From: Vicia villosa | Taxonomy: Eukaryota > Streptophyta > Magnoliopsida > Fabales > Fabaceae | DNA: 64,000 bases | Direction of reading: 5' to 3' | Assembly: GCF_029867415.1 (NCBI RefSeq) | Contig: NC_081182.1 | Coordinates: 12,158,646-12,222,645 of the forward strand | Part shown: in pieces, positions 16,335 through 31,205 of the stretch | Numbering within the stretch: position 1 is the first letter of the stretch | Layout of the letters: each line of letters begins with the position of its first letter | Made by a program: the position numbers and the translations under genes | Notes under the pieces: model-generated | What the model was told of the DNA's origin: nothing | Database searches by the model: none | Seen by the model: the letters and a program-made list of their open reading frames with translations, nothing else

Positions 16335-19300
16335 CTAGTCTGATATAATTTCCTCCAACTCTGGATCCTCAAAGTTCAGAGTTTCATAGTCTGACATTGT
16401 TTCATTGAACATATCTTTATCTGTAAGATCATTCTGGTCATCATCATCATTATCATTATCGTTATCATCATCATCATTATCATTATCATCAACATCCACT
16501 TCACTCGCTTTCTTGTTTGAAAATTTTCTAGGTCCAGAATTTTTGGCCGCTTTGGCCACAGAATCTTCACATATGCATGTAGATGGATTTTCATGAAACC
16601 CGCCTCTACCAGGTCTAAGCTCTTTTGGCTCACCCATGAATCCTTTCTGGAAAGTTCGGACACTAGAAGCAAAAACATCCCAAGTCAAATTACTTCTGTT
16701 CAAGAATAATCTGTAGAGTTTTTTAGCATTAGGACGAATGGTTGGTTTGTGCCCAAAGTATCTCCTATAAGAAAATGAACAGAAAGAAAATTAGCAAGTG
16801 TAGCTCTATTAGTGACCAACAGAAAGTGAAAATAAACATGCAAATGGAGTAGAGCATACCTTCGTCCAGCTAATATTTTAGCCATGTTACCATTGTTATT
16901 GGTGACAAACACATCGCTTTCATCACAAACAATAAAATCAAGTGCAGCCATGCGAGAAGAAAACGAAGAAAATGGTTCTAGTTCTTCCTTGGTAGTAATG
17001 GTTTCTTTTGAATGGTAATTAGGAAATAATGCTTTGAGAGGTGCCAATGTTTTTTCCCCTCCATATACTTCTCCAGATGCAACATAAATATGAACATCAG
17101 AACCATATCCCAATGCTCTTAGCATTAGACCAACTTCTTCTGGGGTTAACGGGCATCTCCCCTGCCTCCTGGCCCTATCAGGATTGCTTTTCTGCATATT
17201 GATAGTCATACTCTCTTTGTTAATCAGTTTTCTCATGCAAACATAGTCGGATGAAATATACTCTATCAAATAATGCCTATTTAGGCATCTTGCAACAAGC
17301 AGGTTTAAAGACAGTTAAAATGTTAAAAGCCATTGCTGATATTCATTTAATGAAAAACCCAATTAGGTTTATATGAACCGTGTCATTATAAAAAATAAAA
17401 CAAAAATATTGTCAAATAGCGAATAGGTTTCATTATCTCTTAACAGTAGTAAAATTTAACATGCGAGCCTTACATGTAGTGTTTTCCATCTCCTCCTTAT
17501 TGTGCTCAGTTCTTTCTGCTCCTTCTCTCCTCCACCATAGTCACATCCAGAAAATGCAAGCATATCAGGTTCAAATCTGTAGCAGAAAAAGTGGGTCAAA
17601 TTTAGAAATTACTCAATTCTTATTCTACCTAATAGGATCTATGCAAAATATTAAGTTAGATTAGAGGGCTCTGCATGGTCTTCAAAGTTTCAATTATTCA
17701 TATTTATTTTATATTTTGCTTAAAAGTGTGATCCAGTACAAAAGCTTCTATATGTTAAAGTAGCTTATATTTTGCTTATATGTCACATTACTTATTTACT
17801 GTGTGCAATAGTGCAGCAGGTTGAACAAATTTATTTTCTATTAATCTATTAACTGTTGAGTTAGTTTCTAACAGAAATTTGCAGTTACTGCTAAATCTAG
17901 CAGTGCTGTGCTTCTGCTCTCTATAAATAAAGAGATACACCATTCTGCAATACTACAATGATCATTCAGACTCTCTTCTTTGTTTTCTTAATTTTTCTCA
18001 CTTACCTTTATTTTCTCGGTATTGGTATCATAAGCATGATCTATCCTCGTTACTCATGGTTTCTCCAAGTAATCTGTTCTCTTTACTGGAGTGTCGGGTT
18101 CTGTCCTTAGCTCCAACCACAAATTCGGACCAAATCTTTACGGAAATGGATTAGAATAAATTTATGCAAACGAAGCAGAAGGTGGAAGATGTTGTTCATT
18201 ACCAGAACCTGCAACATTCCTTGTCAATCTCACAATTCCTTCTTCAAACTACATCGCTAATTTCTCGGATTTTTAAACTTTTTGTCTTCATTCCTTCGAA
18301 TGCATTCATGTATAGCAGATTTGGGAACAAGTCCATAATTTTTTATGGAAAATAAAAGTATTTATAAATATCTCGCATGAATCAAGTTGGCTTTGAGTCT
18401 TTATTGTCAATTGGTGATTGCAATCATCTCATCGATTAATAGTAGTAGTGACCGGAGGCTTACCGGAGGAGTATGATCCCTTTATCTCTGCAAACTTGCA
18501 GACATTTGACATGTTGCCATTTTGCAAAGTTAATTCAAAGCTTCTTGTGCAGGAAAGTAGTTTATCAACCTCACCCAAACGCTTCTTGCCATTTTAGAAG
18601 TAGAAAATGGCATTTCTCTCCAATGTGTTGTTTATCAACCTCACCCTAACGCCGTTACACCAGCCAGCAATTAGTACATCACAATATCCGGTCTCCAATC
18701 CTCTAGCTATTCATCAAAGCAACTTAAAGAATCACACCCATCTGCGTCATAAACTGAGCTGCCCTCATCAGAACTAGAATTTTACATCTTCAATCCCTTC
18801 TCAACCTCCATATAGTCGCCTCCCTGTGGTCACAGCAGCCACTTCTGTGGTTATGTTATGGAGGCCATAATGCAGTCACTACTCTGTTATTTGTCAGATC
18901 TGACAATGCTCCAGTCATGATGCTACCGTTTGTAACTATCAACACACATTCGCAGCAATTCTCAGGTTTTCCACTGTCATTTCAACCATACCAGAATACC
19001 TGGCATGCACCGTATCATTATGCTCCATCTCCTTCCTTTATATCTCAGAAAATACCTTTGTCGCCTCTAAACAATGGTTCTCATCCTTACTTTGGTGACC
19101 CTTTGTATGAGAATAGATTGGTTTCCTATCCAGCTCAACAAGCTTTGCAAAGTTTCAGCACTGTTAATTGTTAGTTTCATCAACAACCTACCTTAAACTA
19201 CACTGAAACACTATATCCTATGGCGAAAGAAGTTACAACCAGAACAATACACACTTCAGCTCTCACTAATGGATAGCATATCCATCAACGGGATTTAAAT

Positions 19301-22300
19301 AAATGTCGATTTAAACTAGATGACGAGGTTTACATTCAAACTCATGATAACTAATATCTTTGTATATGAGTTGAATTAAGCTCCCAGTGAACTGAAATGG
19401 GCTCCCAAGGACTGATTTGAAAGACTTGGATCTGCACTGCTGAATTTTGAATTTTTTTTTTTGGGCCAAAAGTAATTCTTCAAAATCATTATTAGCCACT
19501 GAGCTTTGGTTTTAAATCAAGCAAACGTGACCTTTTACTCTTTACTGTAGATGGCAGTCAGCAGCACTCTCTTTTTGTGCTCGATTATGTGGATGAATTA
19601 TTGTAACAAAGAGTTCTATTGATCTTATCCAGCAGTTAATTACTAAATTGAATTTTAAATTTGTTCTCAAACATCTTGGGAGACTTGACTATTTTATGAG
19701 GATTGAAGTGAAGAGGCTAAAGGATGGCTCCTTAATCCTTTTTCAAGCCAGATATATTCAATAGTTGTTGGCTAAAGCACAAATGTCCCAAAAAGCTAAA
19801 GCTATTTCTACTACAACGATTGGAGGGTATAGTATCAATTTCTGTCTCGGCCTCCAGAGAATCATTAGAAAGTGGTACATAGATTTCTTATATTTATGAG
19901 GCACTGATAATCATGGTCTTCATCTTAAACCTTCTGTTCCGGGTAAAACAAGTAGCCATAAAAGTCTACTGTGATGCAGGTTGGGAAGCTGGCCCAGGTG
20001 ATATAGGTCTTGTCTTGTGCAATGTAAGGCCATAAATAGGTTTCTTCGTGGTCTAAGAAACAACCACGGGTGGCTATATCGAGTGCAGAGGTTGAGTTGA
20101 GGATTCTGGCAACAACAGGAGCAGAAATTCTATGGATAAACCCCCTATTAAATGAATTGAAAGTGTCTATTGTTATTTCTCATATCTTATGTGACAATCT
20201 CAGCACCATGACATTAACTCAGTTCTATTTTATATCTATTTATACGCTAAAACAAAGCATGTGGAGCTTGATATCTTTTTGCAAGATAGAAAGTTCTTAA
20301 CAAGGCTCTTGTGACGGTGGCATCCCTGCAAAAGACCAGCTGGCTGATATTTTAACCAATGTTTCTCTATTCAAAGACTTCTCACCCTCAGAGACAAACT
20401 TGGTCTATACTATTCCTTGGCTCACCTACCATCACGTTCAAGGGGGGATCTTTGTTTAGTTTTTATTTTTCCTATATTTTGCATTACTTACTAATTTACT
20501 GTGTGCAAATTAACAGTAGACTAATGCATGTCAGTGTATTATTATAATAATACATGCTGGTGTATATTTGTGTGTTAAAATAGAAACGAGGCAAGGGACT
20601 CTAACTTAACTTGGAGTAGTAATCTGTATTGAAACTTTAGTAGTGCATTGTGTGCCATATACTGTAAATTTGTTTTTACTCATTTTGAACCTTTATAATT
20701 CTGTTTCACTAGATATGATCATTCTATTTATATTCACTGCAATAAAAGCTGGAAATAACCAAGTACAAATTTACGGTATATGGAACACAATGCACTACTC
20801 AATCTAGCATAAAGATCACAAGTCAGTCTCAAGTTATTAATAATAATATTCAGAGTTTTACTAAATATTTTCTCCCCTAATTTTATCGAAACTCCCATAA
20901 CTTCAATAGACTGATTTAGTTTCAGCCACCTAATAGTTCCCTAACTAGACAAAAAGTTTCAACATAAGGGCGTCAAAGGTGTCATGTATGTCCACCTTAT
21001 CAAATATGAATTATATTACTTGTAAACGATGTTAAATAAAATTGCGGTCCTCCCCGAAACTGAACATTCAAGTGTTTCATGTTTGTGCAAAAAAGAATGG
21101 ATAACAAGCAAATGTAACGAGGATACCAGTATAAAAGCAAGAACTGAACCCAGTTTTGACATGCATTTGTATACGAGCAAATTCTTAACAACGACAATGA
21201 TCGACATATATGGATTCTTATATTATAGTTTTAGTGGTTAACAAATTGATGAATCTGATTGATAAGATTACCCGGGCAAGTAAATTAAACAGGACAGCCA
21301 AGACAAACAGACAACAAGAAGCAAAGTCAAACAGACTACCTCAAATGCAATGCAATGTAATGCTTCTTTCTCATCCTCACCCGCTTGACCAATTTTTCAC
21401 CCATTTCTTGTATTGGATCAGTAAATCTTAGAGCTTGGTAATTAACTCTGCATCTCAACTTCTGATACTCAGTATCCAACCTGTTTGCAAGCCTGTAGTC
21501 AAACTTGTTGAGTTGAACAGCCTGCCATATAAATGGAGCAACAACATTAAATATCTTTCCTCATAATCAAATGTTCAAATAGTTATTGATTTATTAATCT
21601 CACTGGATAAATTGGTCAGAATTTAAAGCATTGATTACTTGTTTAAGCTAAAAAAGAAAGTTGGTAGAGACTAGAGCTTTCATTACTTCCAAAGTTTTCC
21701 TACAACTCTTGCAGTATCAAGGATACAAAGCGTCCTATTTTGATAACCAAAATCGGCCAATTTGTAGAAACAAAACTTCAAAGTGGGTTAAATTTAGGTA
21801 CTAGGTTTGAATATTTAATGATCATACGGCAGGCGTTATCAGTCATAGAATGGCTAGCATGAATCAAAACAATCTTCAAAATATTCAGGCAAATCATCGA
21901 GAAAAAATAAGGATCTGGATCTTGCAAATAGTTCAATTATAATATCCCTTGGCAAATAGAAAAGGCACTTCAGGCACCACACATCGGGGTTAAAATTCAA
22001 TGGTAGCCTACTGAAAAAAACCTGAAAAATTCATTATGTAAATGCATCTAAAATACGCTTACTGTAACATCTATTCGTAATGATTTGGACTCTAGTCCTT
22101 AATATAAAAGCAGTTAAAACTTCCTGCTACTATTATATATCTTCCAAGCAATAAATAACAATCAAACTGATAGATGAAGGCACCTCCTACTTAACAGGGA
22201 GAATCTAATTAGTTATACAACACATTAAGTTCCAGTAGCACTTCTATGAAATGAAAAACTTACACGCTTTTTCACGAGTACAGGCAGTATACGATTTATG

Positions 22301-23984
22301 TAACATCTCTCGTTACATTTCCTGGGAACACGCATGTTGTATGCAGATAATGCTTTCCTACCCTTAGTAATACTTGGGAGTTGCTTGATAATTTTGACAT
22401 CATTTGATAAATATGAGGTAAACCAATTAACATCGAAGATCTCTGAGAAGTTACTGCAAAAGGTAAAGTATGACATTGTATCACAAACTTACATAAAACA
22501 CTGAGATTGATACACTTCAATACAACTAAGCCAAATTACAATATATCCTTTCTGCAACTGACCTAGAATCTTTCCAGTAAGATCGTTGATCCAATTTTGG
22601 AACAACCAGAGTAGCATTCAAAATTCGCGCAACAACAACAGCATCTGTAATCTGCCATTTGCAGAAACAAAATGATTGACAATGATAGTCGAGTACTCAA
22701 ATAGTTTGCAAATAATAAGCAGCACCAACATCAGTCATTAAATACAGTAGTGTACGATCCTCAAAATGTAAAGCAGAAAAGATTCACTGGTTTCAATACT
22801 CCAGATTTTGCGGCAAACAATTAACCGATACTTTTTCTTAAAGCCAAACAGATAGGATCTAAAAACATAAGGGATGCATCTCTTTCACAGAGGAAAGCAA
22901 TAGACAAATAGGATTCTCAACAAGTTTTAAGACATCCATAAGCAACAGATTGGAGAAAAATGTGCCAATAACTAATGCTCCGTGATTATTTAATTAATAT
23001 ACAACTCCGAGTCCAACAAGTTTAGTCCGTTTTCTCATCAAATGCCACATTACTTACTACAGCATGGGCAAGTTAATTTCATTTGACAACCTTAAAATCT
23101 AAGGCAAATCTGATTGAGGAAGCATATCCTTTTTGAGTTCATTTCACATTTAACAAATTTATTCAGAACATACTATATAAAAGAAAATAAATCCAGATAT
23201 GGAAGCCATGCTTGACTATAGCAGTATTAATGAGAATGACAGTACTCCAGAGAAATACCCCAGTTCTTTGTTGATTCAAGCCTCCACTAGTTGCAATCAA
23301 CAAATACCGATTAGGCCTCGTAGTCACATGAGCTTCTGCCATTGGAAAAGCATAGTTATGTCATTTTCATACATATACACATAACCAAATCAAGTTTCAA
23401 ACGAAAAAGTTTAACATCACATCACTCGATTACTGAACCAACAAATGTTTACGCACTTGGAAACTTGCTGCTGGCATTGCTGCAGCCATAGAAGTGCTCC
23501 GAATTTCTAGAACTCCACACATCGTGACTCATCTTTCCTCCATCTTTCTGATCGTTACAATTATTAAATCGAAACAAAAACACAAAACCAAGAAATCAAG
23601 ATCCAATAACAAAATCGCAGAATCTACATCAAACACAAACAGAAGCAAGAGAAAGCCCTAACCGGAACGTGAAACACAGGTTTTCCAATCGCATCATTCG
23701 CTTTACCGTTAAACTGTACATCAATTCCACACATAAGAAACCAAAAACACAAAATAGCGACGGATTCACGATCAATTACTGGATAGAGTGAATGCTAAGA
23801 GAGTGAGTGAAATTACCGCGGTGTAGTGGCGTCTCCGGTGCATTTGATCGGATTCGATGGGAGAAGGAGCTAGGAAAGAAAGCACAGCGAAGAGAAAGAG
23901 TAGAGCGGCAGCGACGGCAGAAATCATCGGAATCATAAGACGGAAGCGTTGGTAGAAGTGGTGGCGCCGCCGCTGAAATGCCAT
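16335..23984 (-). CDS. GDP-fucose protein O-fucosyltransferase family protein
   Basis: Ten minus-strand exons join in phase: 23984-23817, 23713-23663, 23547-23457, 23335-23259, 22651-22563, 22453-22264, 21521-21340, 17576-17474, 17191-16860, 16764-16335. They give 1713 nt, 570 aa. Type II membrane topology: a basic N-terminus (MAFQRRRHHFYQRF) then one membrane segment at residues 16-40, as expected for a Golgi enzyme. Plant O-FucT landmarks are in order: ATSGGLNQQRTGITDAVVVA (about 115-135), the GDP-fucose-site motif HLRFEPDML (about 280-288), RQGRCPLTPEEVGLMLRALG (about 325) and CDESDVFVTNNNGNMAKIL (about 406). Family members fucosylate plant proteins or pectic glycans; the substrate here cannot be told. 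The start MAFQ is preferred over an in-frame Met 18 codons upstream (24038) by resemblance to relatives. The C-terminus carries an almost pure Asp/Asn run (about 518-540). Intron 7 (17577-21339) holds an antisense copia element. Confidence 0.9.
16434..16503 (-). repeat. Asp/Asn codon repeat in the fucosyltransferase tail
   Basis: A CAT/TAT trinucleotide-rich stretch on the plus strand encodes the run DVDDNDNDDDDNDN... (residues about 518-540). It lies after the catalytic domain and is probably a variable acidic tail arising by trinucleotide slippage. Confidence 0.75.
17753..20590 (+). mobile_element. Decayed Ty1-copia element in fucosyltransferase intron 7 (antisense)
   Basis: A 5' LTR-like segment (about 17753-18022) has a TATA-like CTCTATAAATA and is followed by TGGTATCATAAGCA (18023-18036), a Met-tRNA primer-binding site. 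A degraded gag follows. Reverse transcriptase remnants (LDYFMRIEVKRLKDGSLILF, about 19690) and RNase H (SAEVELRILATTGAEILWI, about 20080) can be read with several stops. A polypurine AAGGGGGGATC (20440-20450) is followed by a partial 3' LTR sharing TATATTTTGC and TTTACTGTGTGCAA with the 5' copy. It lies opposite to the host gene, entirely within one intron. Confidence 0.75.
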
Positions 23985-24590
23985 CTTTTCTCCCCCTCTG
24001 AACAGAGTAGAATGGGAGGAGATACCAAATAATTTCATCTTCGATTCATCATCATATCATTAATATTTTTATTTATAATATTAAATATTAATGGTAAACA
24101 AACAATAAATTAATTAAATCAAATCAAATGAGTTGAAATGAAGTAGTAGGAGAAGAGTGCGTTATGCGTTGGAATGAAAATTTGTTACATTCTGGAAGAG
24201 ATTATTGATGATGAGTGAGTGGGTGGGTGGGGGATAGAATGAAACAGAAAAGAAAAGTACTGAAAAAAAGCCTAGTGTGAATAATGGAAGTGGCTGGGCT
24301 CATCTACTGCAGAAGGTTTTCTTGCTTTCGACACTAAGCATCGCCTTCATTGTCTTTTGCCATAGTTTTGTTATTTGGAATTTTGATTCTTTCTTCCCCT
24401 TGCACGTGGACTCTCGTGCTATCTCTGTTTATTGTTTTTTTTAATGAATGCGTTTGCGCTTTCGGTTCATCGACATTGGAGATTTGTTGTTATGCTACCA
24501 TTTAGTATTATCTTTTTGTGTCCATAAAAATATATAGTACATATTATCTAGGAATGAATTTGTTTATGAAATTAACAATGAATCGTGATC
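23985..24590. other. Upstream region of the fucosyltransferase gene
   Basis: Presumptive promoter and 5' leader on the minus strand. Purine-rich runs (GTGAGTGGGTGGGTGGGGG near 24215) and AT-rich DNA are visible. No further gene seen. Confidence 0.5.
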
Positions 24591-24892
24591 GTATCCGAAC
24601 CAATCCAAAAGTAAAACCGTAAATCAAACCAATCCAAAAAAACCACATTTGGTTTGGATGATTTTTGGACTGAACCGCGCGGTTCGGATTGGTTTACGGA
24701 TTTTATTTCACAAAATCGAACCAAACCGAACCGAACCGCATTTTAACTTAAATTTTGAATTTTAATAATTAATTTATTATCTTTTCAAATCCAATTGCAC
24801 ACGGCCACACCTCACGTTTTGAATTTTAATAATTAATTACATTTTGAATTTTAATAATTAATTTATTAACTTAAGTTTTGGCATAATCCACT

Positions 24893-26394
<1,502 letters not shown>

Positions 26395-26710
26395 CTCTAC
26401 TGTCTAATATATGTATTTCATTTATAATGTATTTTTAGTTTTCTACTGTTCTTGTAATATAATTTCTTTTGTATCATGTATGGTATAATATCATATATTA
26501 TATTGACATTGAATTACTTTCCTTTTTTCTTTTATTTCAGTACATTTTTATTTTATAGTGTAAACCGCAGTCCACCGAACCGATCCTAACCGCATTGGTT
26601 TGGTTTGGATGTCTTTTTAAAAATCAACCGAACCGCATGCATTTTTATCTCGCGGTTAGGTTGGCTTTTATGCTCAAAACTGAACCAAACCGCACCGCGA
26701 ACACCCCTAA

Positions 26711-27084
26711 ATTAATCCGAATAACTCGAACAAAGTTTAGAATTCAATTCCACAATAAATTGTTAAATGAACTAAATGAAATGAATATGAGCAAAAAGAC
26801 TAAAAGTTTGTTTGAAAACGCAATGAAAAAGTGTCAGACGTGCGTTTGGTCAGAAGCTTCAATTTGTAGCTTCACAATTTCACGGTGCAAATGTATTGGA
26901 AATGTTGCAGACTCACGTTTACAAAACTAGAAGCTAATCCTAATATAGCATAAGATTGTTAACTAAGTTTAATGAACTTGAATTATGTACAGTTTGATTC
27001 ATTAAATTCATAAGTCAACGCGATTATATATGAAAAATATTATATTGGCTTTATAAGTAGGTTTATTGATTTACTCTAAATCTT
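26711..27084. other. Short unassigned spacer
   Basis: AT-rich DNA between the nested MITE block and the copia LTR. No gene or repeat recognised. Confidence 0.5.
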
Positions 27085-27396
27085 TGTTGGAACAATTAGG
27101 GTTTCAAAAAGAAGAGAAAAAGAAAAGAGAGAAGAGAGAAAACTATATTGAAAATTGATTTTATCAAAAGAAGTTGTTGTTACAGTTGTGAAGACTATAT
27201 TGAATTTCAACATAATGCCTATTAATAGGCAACCAAGGCCCAGGCGTAAAACATACGAAGTTATACTTCGACCTAACAATTATATGTTATATTCGACTAT
27301 ATCGAATACAGCTGACTCTATAGCTACTTCGACTAGGCTGCAGAACTTTGTTGAACACAAACTCCTTCATGAAACCATGAATTACATCTTCTAACA
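27085..27396 (-). repeat. 3' LTR of the truncated copia element
   Basis: 312 bp reading TGTTAGAAGATG... to ...TAATTGTTCCAACA on the minus strand, with TG/CA ends. It starts just after the RNase H C-terminus. A TCTCTTCTCTC-type pyrimidine-rich R/U5-like region is present. Confidence 0.7.
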
Positions 27397-27407
27397 CAAC
27401 TCATAAT

Positions 27408-28064
27408 TCATGTTTTAAGACTTCTCATCCTGGTGCTTCTCTTCAACCCATCAAACCTGACTTTCTTTAGGGGTTTGGTGAGTATATCGGCTAGCTGCCG
27501 TTCGAACTTGCAATGCTCATGTTCAAGCTTTCTTTTATTTACTTGATCCTTGAGAAAATGATATCTCCTCTCTATATGTTTACCTTGACCATGACACATA
27601 GGATGATTGGGTAAGTCGATAGTTGACTTGTTATCTATAAACAACTTCATTTTCTTAGATTTCGTGATTTTGAGCTTTTCTAACAACATCTTTGTCCATA
27701 TTTTTTGACATGTTGCATATGATGCAACCACGTACTCAGCATCACATGATAGCAAAGCTACGATGTTATGCTTCCTTGAACTCCAAGAGATTGGAACACC
27801 TCATATCATGAATATGTAGCCTGCAGTACTATTTTTCTCGTCTTGATCTTTACTGAAATTTGAATTGGTGTAACCATGTACCTCTGCATTTGTGTTGGTA
27901 TTATTCTGTATAGGCATCAGCACACCATGATCAATTGTACCTTTAATGTATCTCAGCACTCTCTTGATTGCAATAAGCTGACATTCTTGGGGTTTCTCCA
28001 TGAATCTGCTCAATAATTCGATGCTTCGGCAAATGTATGGCCCTGTATTGCATAGATACCTCAA
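27408..28064 (-). pseudogene. Copia RNase H
   Basis: Two adjacent frames cover 27801-28064 (LLSRFMEKPQECQLIAIKRV, VLRYIKGTIDHGVL) and 27408-27755 (CDAEYVVASYATCQKIW, IDNKSTIDLPNHP, HGQGKHIERRYHFLKDQV, LADILTKPL). These are the classic Ty1-copia RNase H motifs in order. A frame break near 27760-27800 separates them. Confidence 0.85.
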
Positions 28065-28079
28065 GGATCCAATGATTTG

Positions 28080-28950
28080 TTTCTATAATGTTGCACTTAC
28101 GAACTCATAATTTGTGTCCTTCAACTTTGCTCTACTTTCTAATGGCATGGCAGTTGCATTACAAATGCTCAACTTGAACCTTTTCAAGATATCTTGAGCA
28201 TACTTCTTCTAATGAAAGAACACTCTTTCATTTGTGTCTTTGAACTTCATCCCTAATAAATATGACAAATTTCCTAGGTTGGACATTTCAAACTCCAACA
28301 TCAGCTTTAACTTTTCTTATTTTTGTTTCATCTGCACGTGTGATCAAGAAATCATCTATATACAAGCATAAAATGATTTGGCTGACCCTGTCTACATCAT
28401 TAACATATACTCCATGTTCTGAGGCATATTTTATAAAACTTTCTTCGATCAAGAAGTTATCTATTCTCTTATTCCAAGCCCTTTGAGCTAGCTTCAAGCC
28501 ATATAGAGTCTTCCTCAATTTGTGCTCCTTCTGCTTTTGCCTTTTGATTTTGATTCTTGGTGGTTGAGTGACATAGATCTCTTCTTCCAATGGTCTATTC
28601 AGAAATTCTAATTTACATCTAATTAATGCATATTCCATCCTCTATATACAACAATTGACACAACAATTTTGATCATCTCCAGCCTTGCAACAGATGCATA
28701 GACTTTTTCAAAATCAATACCAAGATTTTGCATAAAACCTCTTGCTACTAGTATTGCCTTATGTTGGGCAAGTTCATAGTTTGACCTTTATTTCAACTTG
28801 TAGACCCACCTCACATCACTAGGCTTCTTGCTAGCTCTTTCGACAAGTTCCCAGGTCTTATTCTTCTTTATTGCCCTAAGTTCTTCTTGCATGGCTTCTA
28901 ACCAATTTGAATCACTCATGGCTTGATATAAATCTATTGGTTCTAATTCA
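28080..28950 (-). pseudogene. Copia reverse transcriptase
   Basis: 28288-28638 encodes the end of the RT domain: LRKTLYGLKLAQRAWNKRID, then ASEHGVYV and LCLYIDDFLITRAD, whose Y-I-D-D is the copia form of the catalytic YxDD box. The upstream RT (to about 28950) is broken by stops, with the usual linker to integrase before it. Confidence 0.8.
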
Positions 28951-29479
28951 ACCATCACCATCAGTTCTTCTATTAAGTCATCATCTGCGTTGATTACTTG
29001 ATCTGGAAATCTCTCATATCCAGCTAGCCTTGTCGACTTAAATATCGTTCTAATCGATCTTATGACATTCTGCTCAGGTGGTTCTACATTTCAATTGACT
29101 GTCACTTTAGTTTGTTGGTCTTCTTATTCAAGCACGTTTGGGACTGTCTCTTCCATGTATCAATCTGACTCCTGAGTCCAATTCCACCATTTGCTTTCAT
29201 CCACCAGAACTACTGATCACTATCTTATCATCATTTGATGAATACAACTTGTATGCACCAGTCGAATGATAACTTATGAGCACCATGGTCTGACTTCGAT
29301 CATCTGGCTTCTTCCTCATTTGTTTAGGTACATGCCTAAAACACATTGATCCAAAAACAATAAGATGACTGACATTTGGCCTATGTCCTTTCCAAGCCTT
29401 ATAAGGTATTTTCTCGGCTATCTTCTTTGTCAGACATCTATTTAGAATGTATATTATTGTCGAAGTTGCTTAATTCACC

Positions 29480-30160
29480 CCCAAACTCTTTTTGACATAT
29501 CTTTAACTTTCAACATTCTCTTATTCATGTTCAATATACTTTTATTTCTCCTCTCAACTATATCATTATACTAAGGTCTATAGGGAACAATGACATCGTG
29601 CTATATACCTTCATCGTTGCAAAATTTTGCAAATACTCTAGAGCTGTATTCACCACCACCACCAGCTCTATGTTTCTTTAACTTGCATCCACTTTATATC
29701 TCAACGTGAAATTTAAACTTCTTGAACTGTGTGAATACCTCACTCTTTCTTTTAATAAGGTAAATCCACATATATCTAGTGAATTCATCTATGAAAGTTA
29801 GGAAATAACAGTTACCTCCATTCAACATTACTTCAAAAGGTCCACACACATTAAAGTGAACAAGCTTAAGCTTTTCTCTCGATTTAATGGATGAGTGATG
29901 TTTGAATGTTCTCTTATCCTTCTTTGCTTTACGACATTCCTCACACACCTGACTTGGTTTTTTTACCTGTTGTAAGTCATACACCATCTTTTTCTGGTTG
30001 AGCATACTTAGACCTCTGAAGTTTAGGTGTCCATATTTGGGATGCCATATCCAGTTCTTATCTTCGACAATGGTCGAAGCAAGACACTTATGATCTGTCG
30101 TGTTGATCTCTACTTTGAAGGTCTTGTTGTCTGCCAATGGTGCTTTCAGAATCAAACTTT
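29480..30160 (-). pseudogene. Copia integrase with GAG-pre-integrase zinc finger
   Basis: 29694-30155 has the HHCC-type zinc finger (HPKYGHLNF ... VCEECRKAKKDKRTF) and the integrase core start (KLVHFNVCGPFEVML ... FLTFIDEFTRYMWIYL). The first catalytic Asp position reads Asn in HFNVCGP, where relatives have HxDxxGP, so the copy would be inactive even without its later breaks. Confidence 0.8.
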
Positions 30161-30321
30161 CATCACCATCATCTAATTTTTTATAGGTTCATGTTGTACC
30201 CTTTAGCAAGTGATTGACATATGCTTATCAAATTACTTTTCATCGAAGGTACATACAACACATCATTTATGTTGGCTTTTCGACCATCCTTTCTAACCAT
30301 AAATATGTTTCATTTTCCATC

Positions 30322-31205
30322 TTATCTGACATTCCTGTCATCTGAAAACTTGATCACTTTCTTGACTGATTCATCTAACTTGGTGAACTGGGCTTTATTT
30401 TCAGTCATGTGGTTTTTGCATCCTGAATCTAGGTACCACATGTTAGTTTGCTCATTGTTCAACTGGGTATTTTCCATTAGTAACACATCAAAATCATTAT
30501 CTCCAGCATGTGCATAATGTGCTTCATCATTATCTTTGCTCTTGCTTGTTTCTTTCTTCAATTGTCTCGAACATGATGATAAAATCCTTGATAGTTGTAA
30601 CGCTGAACCTCTTTCATGTCAACTTTCTTCCTTGAATACTTGTTGCCCATGTCTTACTTGGTTGAATCAAAGTTATTATCTGAACTCTCGCTTGACTTTT
30701 CATCATTGAAATAATTATTTTTCTGCTTCGCCTTCTCTTTTCCAGACTCCTTGGTGAATCTTGCTTGGAAATTATGTGCAGACACCTTTTCCCTTTCTGA
30801 GTTCCTATGCTTCATCTGCATCTCATGAGCTTCTCTTGAAGCTTGAAATTCTTCCAACTTCATCTCAACTAAGTTCTTGGACTCTTCAATTGACACTACA
30901 TTGTAATCAAAATTTGCATTCAAAGATCTTAACACTTTCTCAATCTTCTAAAAATCATTGATTGGTTCACCACGCGCCTTCATCTGGTTTGTGAGTAACA
31001 TTAATCTTGAGAGAAATCAACAATTGATTCACCTTCTTTCATTTGTATTATCTCAAACTATTTCTCAGCGTCTGAAATTTTAGCCTTTTTAGTTTTACAT
31101 CTTCGTTGTACAAGTTCTTTAACTTATCCCACGCTCATTTGGATGTTTCCTCTTCAATGATATTCTCGAAATACATTAGGATCCACATATTGATGAATCA
31201 AGAAC
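30322..31205 (-). pseudogene. Copia gag and protease segment
   Basis: 30322-30561 carries the aspartic protease motif WYLDSGCKNHMT. 30654-30935 is the gag C-terminus (Lys/Glu-rich, ESKNLVEMKLEEFQASREAH). Up to about 31205 the gag body reads AWDKLKNLYNEDVKLKRLKF, a UBN2-type gag motif. Frames are interrupted. The break at about 31205 coincides with the start of the tandem array. Confidence 0.75.

Larger units (their letters stand above)
27085..31205 (-). mobile_element. Ty1-copia retrotransposon, truncated in gag
   Basis: Minus-strand order from 5' to 3' is gag, protease, integrase, reverse transcriptase, RNase H, then a 3' LTR. There is no 5' LTR: the gag sequence stops at about 31205 and is replaced by the first unit of the tandem array (31211). 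Each domain survives as an open stretch of 80-150 codons separated by stops or frameshifts, so the element is inactive. Confidence 0.85.

Noticed and set aside
16376..16678. Met-rich frame overlapping the fucosyltransferase last exon
   Set aside because: It is the same Asp/Asn trinucleotide repeat read in another frame; the O-FucT frame is supported by splicing phase and homology.
18917..19174. 85-codon plus-strand frame (MMLPFVTINTHSQQFSGFPL...)
   Set aside because: It lies between the gag and RT remnants of the intronic copia element, so it is most likely part of its polyprotein, not a host gene.
26595..26930. 111-codon plus-strand frame near the nested MITEs
   Set aside because: Its first half is the AACCGAACC-rich transposon end; the rest has no recognisable motif.
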